Below the pieces are notes generated by a model. It saw nothing but the letters and a program-made list of their open reading frames with translations. It searched no databases and was not told the origin of the DNA. A program made the translations under genes and the position numbers. From Io17-Chloro-G2 sp963663135 (GTDB lineage: Bacteria; Chloroflexota; Dehalococcoidia; Lucifugimonadales; UBA3495), in NCBI GenBank assembly GCA_963663135.2, contig CAXXRM010000005.1, forward strand, positions 1,302,001 through 1,366,000: a stretch of 64,000 nt of DNA, written 5' to 3'. The stretch's first letter is position 1. The number at the start of each line of letters is the position of its first letter. This document shows, piece by piece, positions 7,593 to 16,172 of this stretch.

Positions 7593-7803
7593 TGTAACCG
7601 CCGATGTAAAAATGAGCGAAATCGCCGAAGTTGAATTGACCCACCACAGAATAGTGGCATCATCCGCAGACACTGTGCGGGAGGGGCTTCAGACAATTCG
7701 CTGAGGGTGGGAGAAGTGAAAGTAATATACGAGATGAAAGGAGCGGGTCGTTCCATCCGGGGGATCGCGGGGGAACTGGGCATCGCCCGGAACACCATGA
7801 GCT
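7593..7803 (+). pseudogene. IS21 left end with istA N-terminal remnant
   Basis: The first 210 bp parallel 2341-2550 of the complete IS21 element. They include the terminal repeat, the sub-terminal AATTGACCCACC motif, the GTGGGAGAAGTG start region (about 7707) and about 32 codons of istA through the recognition helix GIARNTM. Homology stops near 7803, where unrelated sequence begins. The remnant cannot encode a transposase. Confidence 0.85.
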
Positions 7804-8491
7804 TGTCAAGGGACCCCACGACCCCACAACCTCATATTTGGAGTCTCCATCAGTCCAAATCTCCCTCGCCCCAACGGGTTCGCGTTGAAGACACTCAGGA
7901 CGTCTGAGGTGGATCCGGCCTGCCGCAGTCAGCTGGACTGGCTGACGTCAGGAGGGCGCGTGGGCGCGCATAATTCAGATGTGATAACCGTTATGGAGAG
8001 TGACGACAAACGAAGCTAATTGTGGTTGGTGTTGGCTCCCCGCGTTTCCGATGCAAACAACGTGCGAAAGACGGGGGTGGGCGAATTGATTCATAGTAGT
8101 GCTCTGCTAAAGCAAGTGCAGCGAGGGTATACGATCAATGCCAGGCAAAGATGTAATTTCGGAGGATTTCGTCGATTAGCATGTCATTGAGTCCGGACCG
8201 GTGGGAGGACCCATCCGGCGAAATATCATGTGTGGCGTTCGACTCAGCGCAGTAGTCCTGCTACGGCCCACCGTCGAGGAAATCCCGAATGGTTATTTTT
8301 TGTGTCGACATGACAGGGGGTATACGGTTTGGAAACGCCGACGTCATATCTTTAAGAAGTTTCAAATTTGTCCCCTGTAATCCCTTTCGGATCGCCCTTG
8401 AATGTTCGAACCTGTGGTGAAGACGGCCCTGACTGGTTTTCACGTCCACGCTCCGGCACGACTGCGCCCTATCCGTTGCGGGCAGGTGGGA
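7804..8491. other. Intergenic, no gene recognised
   Basis: Neither strand carries a frame with family features. A short inverted repeat, GTCAGC and GCTGAC separated by seven bases, lies near 7930-7948. The base composition is more AT-rich than the flanks, consistent with a decaying or foreign segment near the integrase zone. Confidence 0.4.
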
Positions 8492-8806
8492 CTAATCCCG
8501 GGATGAGGGTGCGGACCTGGTATCCTCGAGCATCTTGGCAAAAGCATGAAGTGCATCCAACCGGACCAGGCGCCTTCGGCCCAACCGGAATGTCGGCAGT
8601 TGCCCTGAGTGAATGTATTCACTTAGAGTCGATGGAGCAACCTCCAGCAGTGCTGCGGCGCGCTCAATCGAGACCGACACCGGCAACGGTGTGGCCACCA
8701 AAGCTTGGTTTGGCTCAATGAACTCCGCCTCGTCCGTCAGTTTCTTGATCTTTCCCAGTATGTCCTTCAAGCGGAGTTCCTCCACGCTGGTCGTCTGTTT
8801 AGCCAT
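8492..8806 (-). CDS. Excisionase-like helix-turn-helix protein
   Basis: This 104-aa protein has a MerR/excisionase-type helix-turn-helix at about residues 48-95: SIERAAALLEVAPSTLSEYI, then the wing-like GQLPTFRLGRRRLVRLDAL. The N-terminal 40 residues are helical and charged. Such proteins bind DNA to direct excision or repress integration genes. A tyrosine integrase lies 1.4 kb away, divergently oriented, so a directionality-factor role is plausible but inferred. Start is ATG at 8806. Confidence 0.7.
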   Translation of the reverse strand: MAKQTTSVEELRLKDILGKIKKLTDEAEFIEPNQALVATPLPVSVSIERAAALLEVAPSTLSEYIHSGQLPTFRLGRRRLVRLDALHAFAKMLEDTRSAPSSRD

Positions 8807-8849
8807 TGTTCTTCCCTGCCTCCGTCACTGCGCTATCCAGGGCCATTTC

Positions 8850-9730
8850 CTGAAATTGTGGGGCCGGCGAGGCCAGGTCTTGGAATCGCCGGTAACATCT
8901 CTTGGTGATCGCCTTGAAATTCCCGGAGCGATTATCCTATGTAGTCCTTAGGTACCGAACCTGTCTCGCAGGGTCTCCGTATCGATCAAGGGAATCCTTT
9001 CACTATTCATACCACGGTTTGCTTTTGCTCGTTTTACGGTTGACGAATCGTTGGACGACTGGGTAGGCTCCGTCGGCTTTAACCAACTTATGATGAATCT
9101 CTAGAACCGTCGCCCTGCAGATTGGGGCCGGCGTGGCCAAGACTTGGAAGCGCCGGTAACGTTCCGTCGCGATTGGTTTGAAGTTTCCGGGGCCGCTATC
9201 CAATGCAGTTACCCTCCAACCAGATCCGTTTTCCAGGGTCTCCGTATCGCTGTAGGGAAGTCTTTTAATAGTCATACCACAGATTTCTTTTGCTCGTTTT
9301 TTTGACGACTTTTTGGGCCAAGGGCCAGACACTGGTCGCTCTTCCAGTTGCGTTCTGAGTCTCTAGGACTATTTCTACTTGCGAGGTGCCCAAGAAGATA
9401 CAATCCTCGGACTTGCCGAAGCAGCCGCTCAATGCAGTCGTCTCATTCCCATGACTGCTTTGGGGGCATCTTCCCGTCATGGCACAGCTTTTGATTGGTC
9501 ATACCATAGTTTTCGTTTCCTCGTTTTGCGGTTGACGAATTGTTGGATGGGTGGCCCGCATTGGTGACCGGTGACTCTTCACCGAGACGGTCTCTATTTC
9601 CAGGGTGATTTCCGGAGAAGGTGGAGCCGTGGATCAAGCCTTGGAATTGCTAACGGCGTCTTGTTTAGAGCGGCTGTCGGCGAATCCACTGGAAAAGGTT
9701 CTGAACAGTTACATCAGAACAATAGGATTT
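8850..9730. repeat. Degenerate long direct repeats (about 225-265 bp period)
   Basis: Three to four diverged copies recur. A conserved block CATACCA...TTTTGCTCGTTTT...GTTGACGAAT begins at about 9008, 9273 and 9500. A second block, GCCGG-GGCCAAG-CTTGGAA-CGCCGGTAAC, occurs near 8863, 9126 and 9635. The copies share the same order and roughly 70 percent identity by eye. No frame is open across them. They lie just upstream of the tyrosine integrase. They may be decayed gene copies or recombination-site arrays; I cannot tell which. Confidence 0.65.
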
Positions 9731-10237
9731 GCCTAGCGCTCTCTGACTCCCTATAGTTACTGGTCTCCGAGAGGAGCCACGAGCCCTGGTGACTCCCATG
9801 ATGTCGTTCAATTTCCAGGCGATCAAGAAACTACTGGTCAGGGTTGGTCATCTCGGGTTCCACACAATGGGTCGTCGCTCTTAAGTGGTGCATCACTCGA
9901 ACACCCTTTGGTCGCATGGCTAAAGGGTCTCAGGGTTTAGGAGATCGTGCTAACCTATTTGGTAAATGGCGTTGACTAGGTATAGCAGTGACGGTCGGAA
10001 AGCAGGATGCAGTCTGGCTTTTTCCAGTAGAATTAGAAGGGACCTAACCCTTAAGCAGCGCCAAGAAAAGCTCCGCGCACAGTGACCCCGTGGGGTGCGG
10101 ATTACGCTTAAGGTCGGCGGTGGCTGGCCAGAAGGTAGGGAAGCATACATTGAAGAAACTTCAACGGCGGGCAGGTCCGTCGGTCACACCGGCCTTTCTG
10201 ATTCGAGTTTGTACCTGGGCGCAGGAGGGATAACTCG
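9731..10237. other. Intergenic region upstream of the integrase
   Basis: I see no gene. The last 30 bases before the integrase start hold a GGAGGGATAACTCG segment that supplies a plausible ribosome-binding site (GGAGG, 10223-10227). Weak echoes of the upstream direct repeats may extend to about 9850. Confidence 0.4.
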
Positions 10238-11344
10238 ATGAGGGGCCACATTCGGAAGCGCGGTGATCGTGCGTGGGCAATCGTTGTTGATATTGGGCAC
10301 GACCCAAGTACGGGCAGGCGTCGACAGAAGTGGGTGAGCGTCAAGGGGACCAAGCGGGAGGCAGAGCGAAAGCTTGCTGAGGTCGTCTTAGACCTGAACA
10401 CTGGAACTTACATCGAACCCTCGCGCTTGACCCTCTCAGAGTTTCTCGATCAGTGGATGCAGGACTATGTTGCCACCTCGGTACGTCCTGGAACCGCTGA
10501 GGGTTATCGAACCATTGTAAATCGACTTCAGCGGACCTTGGGGCATGTTCGGCTCACTGGGTTACATGCCCAAGACGTCCAGCGGTACTATAAGGGGTTA
10601 CTAGACGAAGGACTTTCGGCGCAAACGGTCATTCATCATCATCGGGTGCTCCGTCAGGCTATAAGCCAGGCGGTGAAGTGGGACTTATTGTCAAAGAATG
10701 TTTTGGAGCGGGTGACTCCCCCCAAGCGGGTTAAGCCCAAGCTTTCTGTTCTGGAGGTGCCCGAAGTCCAACAATTGCTTCAAGCCGCGAGAGGCACGGA
10801 CTACGAATTGCCGATCCACCTAGCGGTTCACACCGGTTTGCGTCGGTCAGAGTTGTGTGGACTTTTCTGGTCCGAGGTGAACCTAGAGGCTTGGAACTTG
10901 ACGGTGGTGCGGACAATGGTTTCGGTACGGGGAGACCCTGTTCATATAGGCGAGCCGAAGTCGAGTGCCTCTCGCCGGGTAGTGGCCTTTGGTGAAACGA
11001 CAGCAGAGCTGTTGAGGGACCGACGGGCATCTCTAGAGAAATTGGGATGGGCATTGCAAACGCAGCAGGTTTGCACGCGGGGGAACCGGCAGATGATGAT
11101 GCCTGACGCTCTTTCGCGAGGCCATAAGGCAATATCTGAGAGTTGTGGATTTTCTAATCTGCGTTTTCACGATCTGCGGCACACCCATGCTACTCTCTTG
11201 TTGACGTCAGGGGCGCCGATACATGTAGTCCAGGCCCGGTTGGGACATGCGAGTATTCAGACCACGGTCGACACTTACGGTCACGTCCTGCCGGCGTCGG
11301 ACGTTGAGGCTGGCAGGATTTTGGAACAGCAATTGGGGAGGTGA
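10238..11344 (+). CDS. int: Tyrosine recombinase (phage-type integrase)
   Basis: This 368-aa protein is complete. The N-terminus (1-55) is an AP2-like arm-binding domain with GDRAWAIVVDIGHDPSTGRRRQK. A SAM-like core-binding domain spans about 60-150 and the catalytic domain about 165-360. Visible catalytic residues are Arg202 (TGLRRSEL), His311 and Arg314 (HDLRHTH), His337 (LGHAS) and the nucleophile Tyr347 (VDTYGHV). It ends 51 bp before a tRNA-Leu gene and reads toward it, so the tRNA is the likely attachment site. GGAGG lies 10 bp upstream of the ATG. Confidence 0.93.
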   Translation: MRGHIRKRGDRAWAIVVDIGHDPSTGRRRQKWVSVKGTKREAERKLAEVVLDLNTGTYIEPSRLTLSEFLDQWMQDYVATSVRPGTAEGYRTIVNRLQRTLGHVRLTGLHAQDVQRYYKGLLDEGLSAQTVIHHHRVLRQAISQAVKWDLLSKNVLERVTPPKRVKPKLSVLEVPEVQQLLQAARGTDYELPIHLAVHTGLRRSELCGLFWSEVNLEAWNLTVVRTMVSVRGDPVHIGEPKSSASRRVVAFGETTAELLRDRRASLEKLGWALQTQQVCTRGNRQMMMPDALSRGHKAISESCGFSNLRFHDLRHTHATLLLTSGAPIHVVQARLGHASIQTTVDTYGHVLPASDVEAGRILEQQLGR

Positions 11345-11395
11345 CGTTTGCAAAATGTTTGCAAAATTGGATAAATGACCCCAAAATCGTATCCA

Positions 11396-11481
11396 GCCGA
11401 AGTGGCGGAATGGTAGACGCGCCGGTCTCAAAAACCGGTGGGGGCAACCCCGTGTCGGTTCGAATCCGACCTTCGGCACCA
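11396..11481 (+). tRNA. tRNA-Leu (CAA)
   Basis: The acceptor arm GCCGAAG pairs with CTTCGGC, followed by A and an encoded CCA (11479-11481). The anticodon stem CCGGT/ACCGG encloses the loop CTCAAAA, giving anticodon CAA, which reads UUG. The variable arm GGGGGCAACCCC is long, as in class II tRNAs. The T-loop is GGTTCGAATCC. Integrases lie on both sides, as expected for a favoured integration target. Confidence 0.97.
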
Positions 11482-12243
11482 CCCAATTATCCACAACCGC
11501 CCATCTACATCCATTTTCCCACAAATCCCCTCTAAGTTTGGTGCCGTCTCGCCTTGATTTGTCCGTCATCGTCTTCCCACAGCCAAGGTGCAACTGTGGT
11601 AAAAATGGTGGGAAAAGGAGACGGACAAATTGGCAGTGTTGACGGCGCTGGCGGTAAAGAATCTTAAGGAGCCGGGGCGGTATGGAGACAGCGGAGGGCT
11701 CTATCCGTACATTGCTCCCAATGGCAGCAAGTCCTGGGTACAGCGGATTAGCACTGGCGGCAAGCGGCGAGACTTGGGACTTGGCGGGTATCCGTCCGTA
11801 ACACTCGGAGAGGCGCGGGGCCGGGCGGTTGCCAACAAAGCAGCGGTCAGGGAAGGGCGCGACCCGGATACTTCGCAGAATGGTAAAATGCGCAGCGCAA
11901 GCGCCAAAGCCGAACTTGCCGATGCTAAGCCAACTTTTCGGAAAGCGGCTGGCATGGTTCACGCTTTGAATGCGGCCAAGTGGGACAATTCCAAGACAAC
12001 ATCCAATTGGTGGCAACGGGCTGAAAGGTATGTGTTACCCGCTATTGGAGACGTGCCCTTGGACCGGATAGGCCGGACTGAGGTGCTCGATATCCTAACA
12101 CCCGTCTGGACGGTGAAGCCGGAAACTGCCCGTAGAATCCGCCTAATAATCAAAACGGTTATGGCGTGGGGTATGGCCTACGGGCATGTCATGGTCAATC
12201 CCGCTGGGGACGTGATTGACGCGGCTCTGCCGCCCATGCCTTA

Positions 12244-13127
12244 GAGGGTGTGTGAGAAAGGGCTAAACCTGCACGAATTTCTCTTGGGGAGTGGGTCAGC
12301 AATCTTGCTATTGTGGGGGTATGAACCGAAAACCTTATCCCAGCGATTTGACCGACGCCCAGTGGGCGGAATTAGCTCCCTTACTGCCGCCAAGCAAACC
12401 CAGGGGGCATCCTCGGACCGTGGACTTGCGCGAAGTAGTAAATGGCGTTCTGTATGTGCTGCGCGGCGGCATACCCTGGCGCATGGCGCCCCATGACCTG
12501 CCGCCCTGGGGGACGATTTGGTGGTATTTTCGGAAGTGGCGCAGAGATGGGACCTGGGAGAGCATTGAGGCGGCGCTGCGTCCCAGGGTTCGGGAGGCTG
12601 AGGGACACGAGGCTACGCCCAGCGCCGCGATCATCGATAGCCAGTCGGTGAAGACCACGGAAAAAGGGGGCCCAGAGGCTACGATGCAGGCAAGAAGGTT
12701 GCTGGGCGCAAGCGTCACATCGCAGTAGATACTTTAGGACTGCTCTTGGCCGTCGTGGTACATGCCGCCAACATTCAGGACCGGGATGGAGCCAAGCTGG
12801 TGTTGAGCAAAATGGTGGGCCGGTTTCCCAGGCTCAAAGTGATCTGGGCTGACGGGGCATACACTGCCAAGTTGGTAGCCTGGGCCTGGGTCACTGGCGG
12901 TTGGCTGCTGAGCGTGGTCCGGCGGAGGCCGGACACTCACTCCTTTGAGGTGCTGCCCCGCCGGTGGGTGGTGGAGCGGGCGTTGGCGTGGCTGGGCCGC
13001 TGCCGGCGCTTGAGCAAAGACTATGAAGCCCTACCGGAAACCAGCGAGGCTTGGGTTTATGTAGCCATGATCCATCTCATGCTAAAAAGACTCCAGCCAG
13101 CTTGAACGGGATTTCTCACACACCCTC
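12244..13127 (+). mobile_element. IS5-family insertion sequence inside the P4 integrase
   Basis: The terminal inverted repeats are identical for 17 bp (GAGGGTGTGTGAGAAA... on both sides), and the symmetry extends outward to CTTAG on the left and CTAAG on the right. The insertion falls in a T/A-rich triplet, as expected for IS5 groups that target TNA or TA. The exact duplication is ambiguous because the flank is palindromic. One transposase gene is present and frameshifted. Confidence 0.88.
12321..13105 (+). pseudogene. IS5-family transposase, frameshifted
   Basis: The N-terminal frame gives MNRKPYPSDLTDAQWAELA, a DUF4096-type domain, and the first catalytic Asp in IIDSQSVKTTEKGG. A one-base shift near 12666-12676 then moves the frame to GYDAGKKVAGRKRHIAVDTLG. 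The second catalytic Asp is in WADGAY. The C-terminal Glu region is RRWVVERALAWLGRCRRLSKDYE. Both halves are otherwise normal. A G-rich run lies at the shift (AAAAGGGGGCCC), so slippage or sequencing error is possible. Confidence 0.85.
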
Positions 13128-13784
13128 TAAGATCAAGGAGCACTTCAAAGCCCTGCCGTATACCGAAATCGGGGCAGCGATTAAGTCGGTAGAAGCCAGC
13201 ACAGCCTTTCCAGCAACAAAGCTCGCATTTAAGTTCCTAGTTTTGACTGCTGCCCGTTCTGGAGAAGTCCGACGGGCAACTTGGGACGAAATCGACATGT
13301 GCAATGCCCTGTGGACGATTTCAGCCGCTCGGATGAAAAGCCGGAAGGAACACCGTGTTCCCCTGTCAACCGGTGCAATGGCCGTATTGAAAGAGGCTCA
13401 AGCCTTGCCCTCTAATGGCATCCCATTAGTCTTTCCCAATGACTTGACTCCGAGCAAGGCCCTGTCCGATAACGCCTTATCCTACATGCTTCGCAGGGTA
13501 CACGTTCCCGCTGTAGCACACGGTTTCCGGTCTAGCTTCCGGGATTGGGCTGCTGAAAAGACGGATGCAAGCTTTGCCGTAATGGAATTGGCCTTGGCTC
13601 ACGGCGTAGGCTCAAGTGTGGTTCAAAGCTATGCCCGGTCAGACCTGTTAGACCGGAGACGGTCCCTGATGCAGGCTTGGAGCGACTTTCTGGGGCTGTG
13701 ACCTCAACAGTTCAGACTTTAGGTGTTTGGCGTCAACTACTCTTGCCGGTCCAGCAGATTATTCTTGCCAGTGCACCTCCGCCG

Positions 13785-13890
13785 TAGAGCCACTCCTGTG
13801 CAGTAGCTAGGCACACCGAATCCCGGAATAACCGAGTGATGGACCACGCGGTCAATAGCCGCCGCAGTGGCCATTCGGTTGGAGAAACTG
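13785..13890 (-). pseudogene. IstB-like C-terminal remnant
   Basis: One minus-strand frame reads NRMATAAAIDRVVHHSVIPGFGVPSY, which resembles the end of IstB-type helper ATPases (ATAAIDRVVHHSVILEF). The upstream ATPase domain is missing or scrambled. It is a scar of a lost IS21-type element between the P4 integrase and the VirB6-like gene. Confidence 0.4.
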
Positions 13891-14073
13891 AAACTCGGGA
13901 ATCAGAGCTTGGGCAGCCTGTAGACCTAAATTGTCACGGCATAACAACCTGCCCGACCCAACGCAATGGCTTCGCTTCAACCGCCTTATCTCGGACGAAC
14001 GTGGCGCGCGCCTTCTGATTTCCCGATCACCCATTCCCCTTCGACTTTTTCAACAAGCCCTCACCTCCGCATT

Positions 14074-14163
14074 TTACACCTGCAACTTTTTCTGCCACCG
14101 GTAGAAGGTCTGCTTGCAAATGCCTATTTTGCGGCAGACCTCGGACACCGGCGTATGTAATCG
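14074..14163 (-). pseudogene. IS3-family OrfA fragment
   Basis: The frame reads TPVSEVCRKIGICKQTFYRW followed by QKKLQV and a stop. This is the characteristic N-terminal helix-turn-helix of IS3-type OrfA proteins. Nothing of OrfB is visible. It is a short transposase scar. Confidence 0.6.
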
Positions 14164-14209
14164 GCGGAAACAAAACGTACCACTGGGGCGGCGGAATGGT
14201 GGCCCACAG

Positions 14210-15034
14210 TTAAGCCGCGATCAGCCCGATGGACCGCGCCGAGCGCACCATCGAGCCGGGCAGGTTCATGCCGAAGTAGAGGGTGTGGAGCCAGGAGTCG
14301 AAGGTGCCCTGGTTGCCCAGCATCGACGGCACACGGGTCGCCATGTAGACGAAGGCAATGGACAAGAGCAGCTTCCAGACCAGGTCCTGCACCGGCTCGA
14401 AGGCCGCTATCGAGGCGAACTGGTTGAGGAAGCCGAGTCCCAGGGCCAGGGCGATGAGCTGGACCGCCTGCTGGAACACCGTCGTCATGAAGAGGCGCAG
14501 CCAGTGACGGCCCCAGCCCGCCGTGTGGGGCAGAATCCACAGCCCCAGCGCAATCGGGGCCAGGGCCAGCAGGATGTCGATGAGGGCGAGGCGCAGCACC
14601 ATCTGCACGATCACGTAGAGGACGAAAAAGCCGTAGACCAGGTAGAGCAGGGCCAGGATCTGGGCCATGCCCACGCTCCCGGCCTGCACGGAGGTGAGAA
14701 AGGTGTTGAGGGGAGCCCGGAGCAGGTCTCCGGGGGTGACGCCCAGGGAGACGGCTATGAAGCCGGAAACGGCGTCGGCCACGTCCAGGATCAGGGCGCA
14801 CCACCAGAGCGACGATGCGGCGTTCACCAGGCCGAGCACCAGGCGCGGCACCATCTCCCGCCAACCCGCCTGCTGTCGGCCCAGGTGCTCGGCCATGATG
14901 AGGCTGAGGCCCATCCAGCCGAGGATGACGACGAGGGAGCCGGACGTGATGGCCCAGACGACCATCCAGGCATGGCGCACCATCTCGTTGGCGTAGGTCA
15001 GGTCTGCGGGGGTGCCGGTGAGGATGTCGCTCAT
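14210..15034 (-). CDS. VirB6/TrbL-like integral membrane protein
   Basis: This 274-aa protein has about six hydrophobic segments, for example MVVWAITSGSLVVILGWMGL, ILALLYLVYGFFVLYVIVQM and LALIDILLALAPIALGLWIL. The central hydrophobic block with a conserved Trp (HTAGWGRHWLRLF) fits VirB6/TrbL-type components, which form the inner-membrane channel of type IV secretion and conjugation systems. It follows the secreted-protein gene by six bases, so the two are co-transcribed. No other T4SS gene is visible, so it may be a remnant of an integrative conjugative element. The family call rests on topology and texture. Confidence 0.6.
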   Translation of the reverse strand: MSDILTGTPADLTYANEMVRHAWMVVWAITSGSLVVILGWMGLSLIMAEHLGRQQAGWREMVPRLVLGLVNAASSLWWCALILDVADAVSGFIAVSLGVTPGDLLRAPLNTFLTSVQAGSVGMAQILALLYLVYGFFVLYVIVQMVLRLALIDILLALAPIALGLWILPHTAGWGRHWLRLFMTTVFQQAVQLIALALGLGFLNQFASIAAFEPVQDLVWKLLLSIAFVYMATRVPSMLGNQGTFDSWLHTLYFGMNLPGSMVRSARSIGLIAA

Positions 15035-15040
15035 ACCCGG

Positions 15041-15655
15041 CTACCCTCCCCGGCAGTTGTCGACGTCCTCGCCGGACGCCCGCTCAACCACGCCGCACAG
15101 GGTCCCGTGGACTCCCTCGATCACCCAGCCGGCGAAGGCTTTGGCCCAGCGTCCGGGGTCGAGGGCGGAGAGAATCTTGTCCCAGATGCGGCCCGGCTCG
15201 TGGAAGGGGATGACCGCGTAGGAGTCCCCCCGCTCACCGCTCTCGGCGGCCGCCAGCATGACCAGCAGGTAGGCCCGGTCGGGGTCGAGGTCGGGGTGGT
15301 CGTCCAGGGCCGGGTACTCGAAGCTGTACTCCCAGCCGTCGCTGCGCTTCTTCTCCCCGCCCTGCACCCGGTACATGGCGCTTATCCAGTCGCCGGTGTC
15401 GGCGTCGCGGACCGCGTAGAAGAGGGTTTCGATCTCCCGGTCGAAGACGGGGCGGGCCACGAACTCGCCGCCCTTCTTGCGCTCCACGAGGTTCCGGTGC
15501 TCGTTGACCAGGGCGATGGCGTCGCCGGGCGGGGTCTGGGCGAGGACAACTCCGCTGGACGGAATTGCCACAAGCGCCGCCAGAAGCAGCGCGATTGCCA
15601 GGGGTAATAGCCGCCTGAGCGACCGGGGTTTCGATTTCAGCGCCAACTCGTTCAC
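15041..15655 (-). CDS. Secreted hypothetical protein upstream of the VirB6-like gene
   Basis: This 204-aa protein begins with a clear signal peptide: basic SKPRSLRRLLP, then the hydrophobic LAIALLLAALVAI, with likely cleavage after VLAQ. The mature part has an alpha-beta texture with FYAVRDADTGDWISAMYRVQGG and ends with two cysteines (TLCGVVE, VDNCRGG) that could form a disulfide. I do not recognise the domain. It precedes the membrane protein gene by six bases on the same strand, so a periplasmic or cell-surface partner in the same transfer machinery is a reasonable inference. Confidence 0.6.
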   Translation of the reverse strand: MNELALKSKPRSLRRLLPLAIALLLAALVAIPSSGVVLAQTPPGDAIALVNEHRNLVERKKGGEFVARPVFDREIETLFYAVRDADTGDWISAMYRVQGGEKKRSDGWEYSFEYPALDDHPDLDPDRAYLLVMLAAAESGERGDSYAVIPFHEPGRIWDKILSALDPGRWAKAFAGWVIEGVHGTLCGVVERASGEDVDNCRGG

Positions 15656-15730
15656 CTCTCTGCGATTTGCTGCGACTCACCGGGTCGCGGCACTCGCAAA
15701 AGAGTGTGAATAAATCAAACGCCGAATAAG

Positions 15731-15820
15731 ACCTCCCATAGGACGGCGCAGGGATGCGGCTCCCTATAGGCCCTCTCCCCGGTAAGACCGCGCACGGATG
15801 CGGCCCCCTATAGGCCCTCT
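15731..15820. repeat. Two direct repeats in a divergent intergenic region
   Basis: The block GGATGCGGC(T/C)CCCTATAGGCC occurs at 15752-15772 and 15796-15816, spaced 44 bp apart. Weaker GTAAGACC-GCGCA sequence precedes each. The second is followed by CTCTTTTTT. They lie between the secreted-protein gene (minus) and the plus-strand coiled-coil gene, so they could be regulator sites for either promoter. Confidence 0.6.
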
Positions 15821-15944
15821 TTTTTCCGGCCCCTTTCGTGCAGTATTGGGGGTGTACAGGAGTTTGAGTTTTGTCGGGAAGTGACAAGTCGGGTCGTGGG
15901 CAAGCTGAAACAGGGGCAAATCGCCCCCCTACAGGAGGTAAACA

Positions 15945-16007
15945 GTGAACACTTTGCCGCAACACGGCGTTCCGGATTGCAATCACATCGCCAGACGTGG
16001 GGCGTGA
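15945..16007 (+). CDS. Possible 20-aa small protein with a strong Shine-Dalgarno
   Basis: AGGAGG at 15933-15938 is placed six bases before GTG at 15945. The frame encodes MNTLPQHGVPDC plus eight residues and stops at TGA 16005-16007. No family is known to me. The strong ribosome site is the only evidence. It could be a leader peptide for the gene at 16173. Confidence 0.3.
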   Translation: MNTLPQHGVPDCNHIARRGA

Positions 16008-16172
16008 CATCGGCAGGCCCGTGGGAGCGGCGACTCAATGACAAAAGGCCCCCGAGGCGATTGAAGTGGGGGTGCGTGACGGCCCCCAATGACGTGGCAT
16101 AAGACCGGGGTGAAGGCCGGACCGCAGCTGACCCGAGGCTTAGACGGAGTTTTGCGAAGGAGGAAAAGAGAC

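Larger units (their letters stand above)
11630..13701 (+). pseudogene. P4-type tyrosine integrase split by an IS5-family element
   Basis: The first part (11630-12243, about 204 aa) has the DUF4102 arm-binding domain (LTALAVKNLKEPGRYGDSGGLY) and core-binding domain. The second part resumes at about 13129 with KIKEHFKALPYTEI and contains the catalytic residues: Arg in AARSGEVRR, HGFRSSFRDWA and the Tyr in VVQSYARSD. The IS5-family element at 12244-13127 lies between them, and the frame rejoins cleanly when it is removed (ALPPMP then KIKEHF). TTG start with AAGGAG nine bases upstream. It sits directly downstream of tRNA-Leu and reads away from it, typical of P4-type islands. Confidence 0.9.

Noticed and set aside
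11190..12016. Minus-strand frames over tRNA-Leu (98 and 269 aa)
   Set aside because: They contain the familiar antisense-tRNA translation (GLPPPVFETGASTIPPLRL and VGFEPTRGCPHRF), a common false annotation, and overlap the integrases.
14114..15607. 497-aa plus-strand frame
   Set aside because: It is the antisense shadow of the VirB6-like and secreted-protein genes. Composition is His/Gly/Gln-rich with no domain, while the minus strand shows a signal peptide and transmembrane segments.
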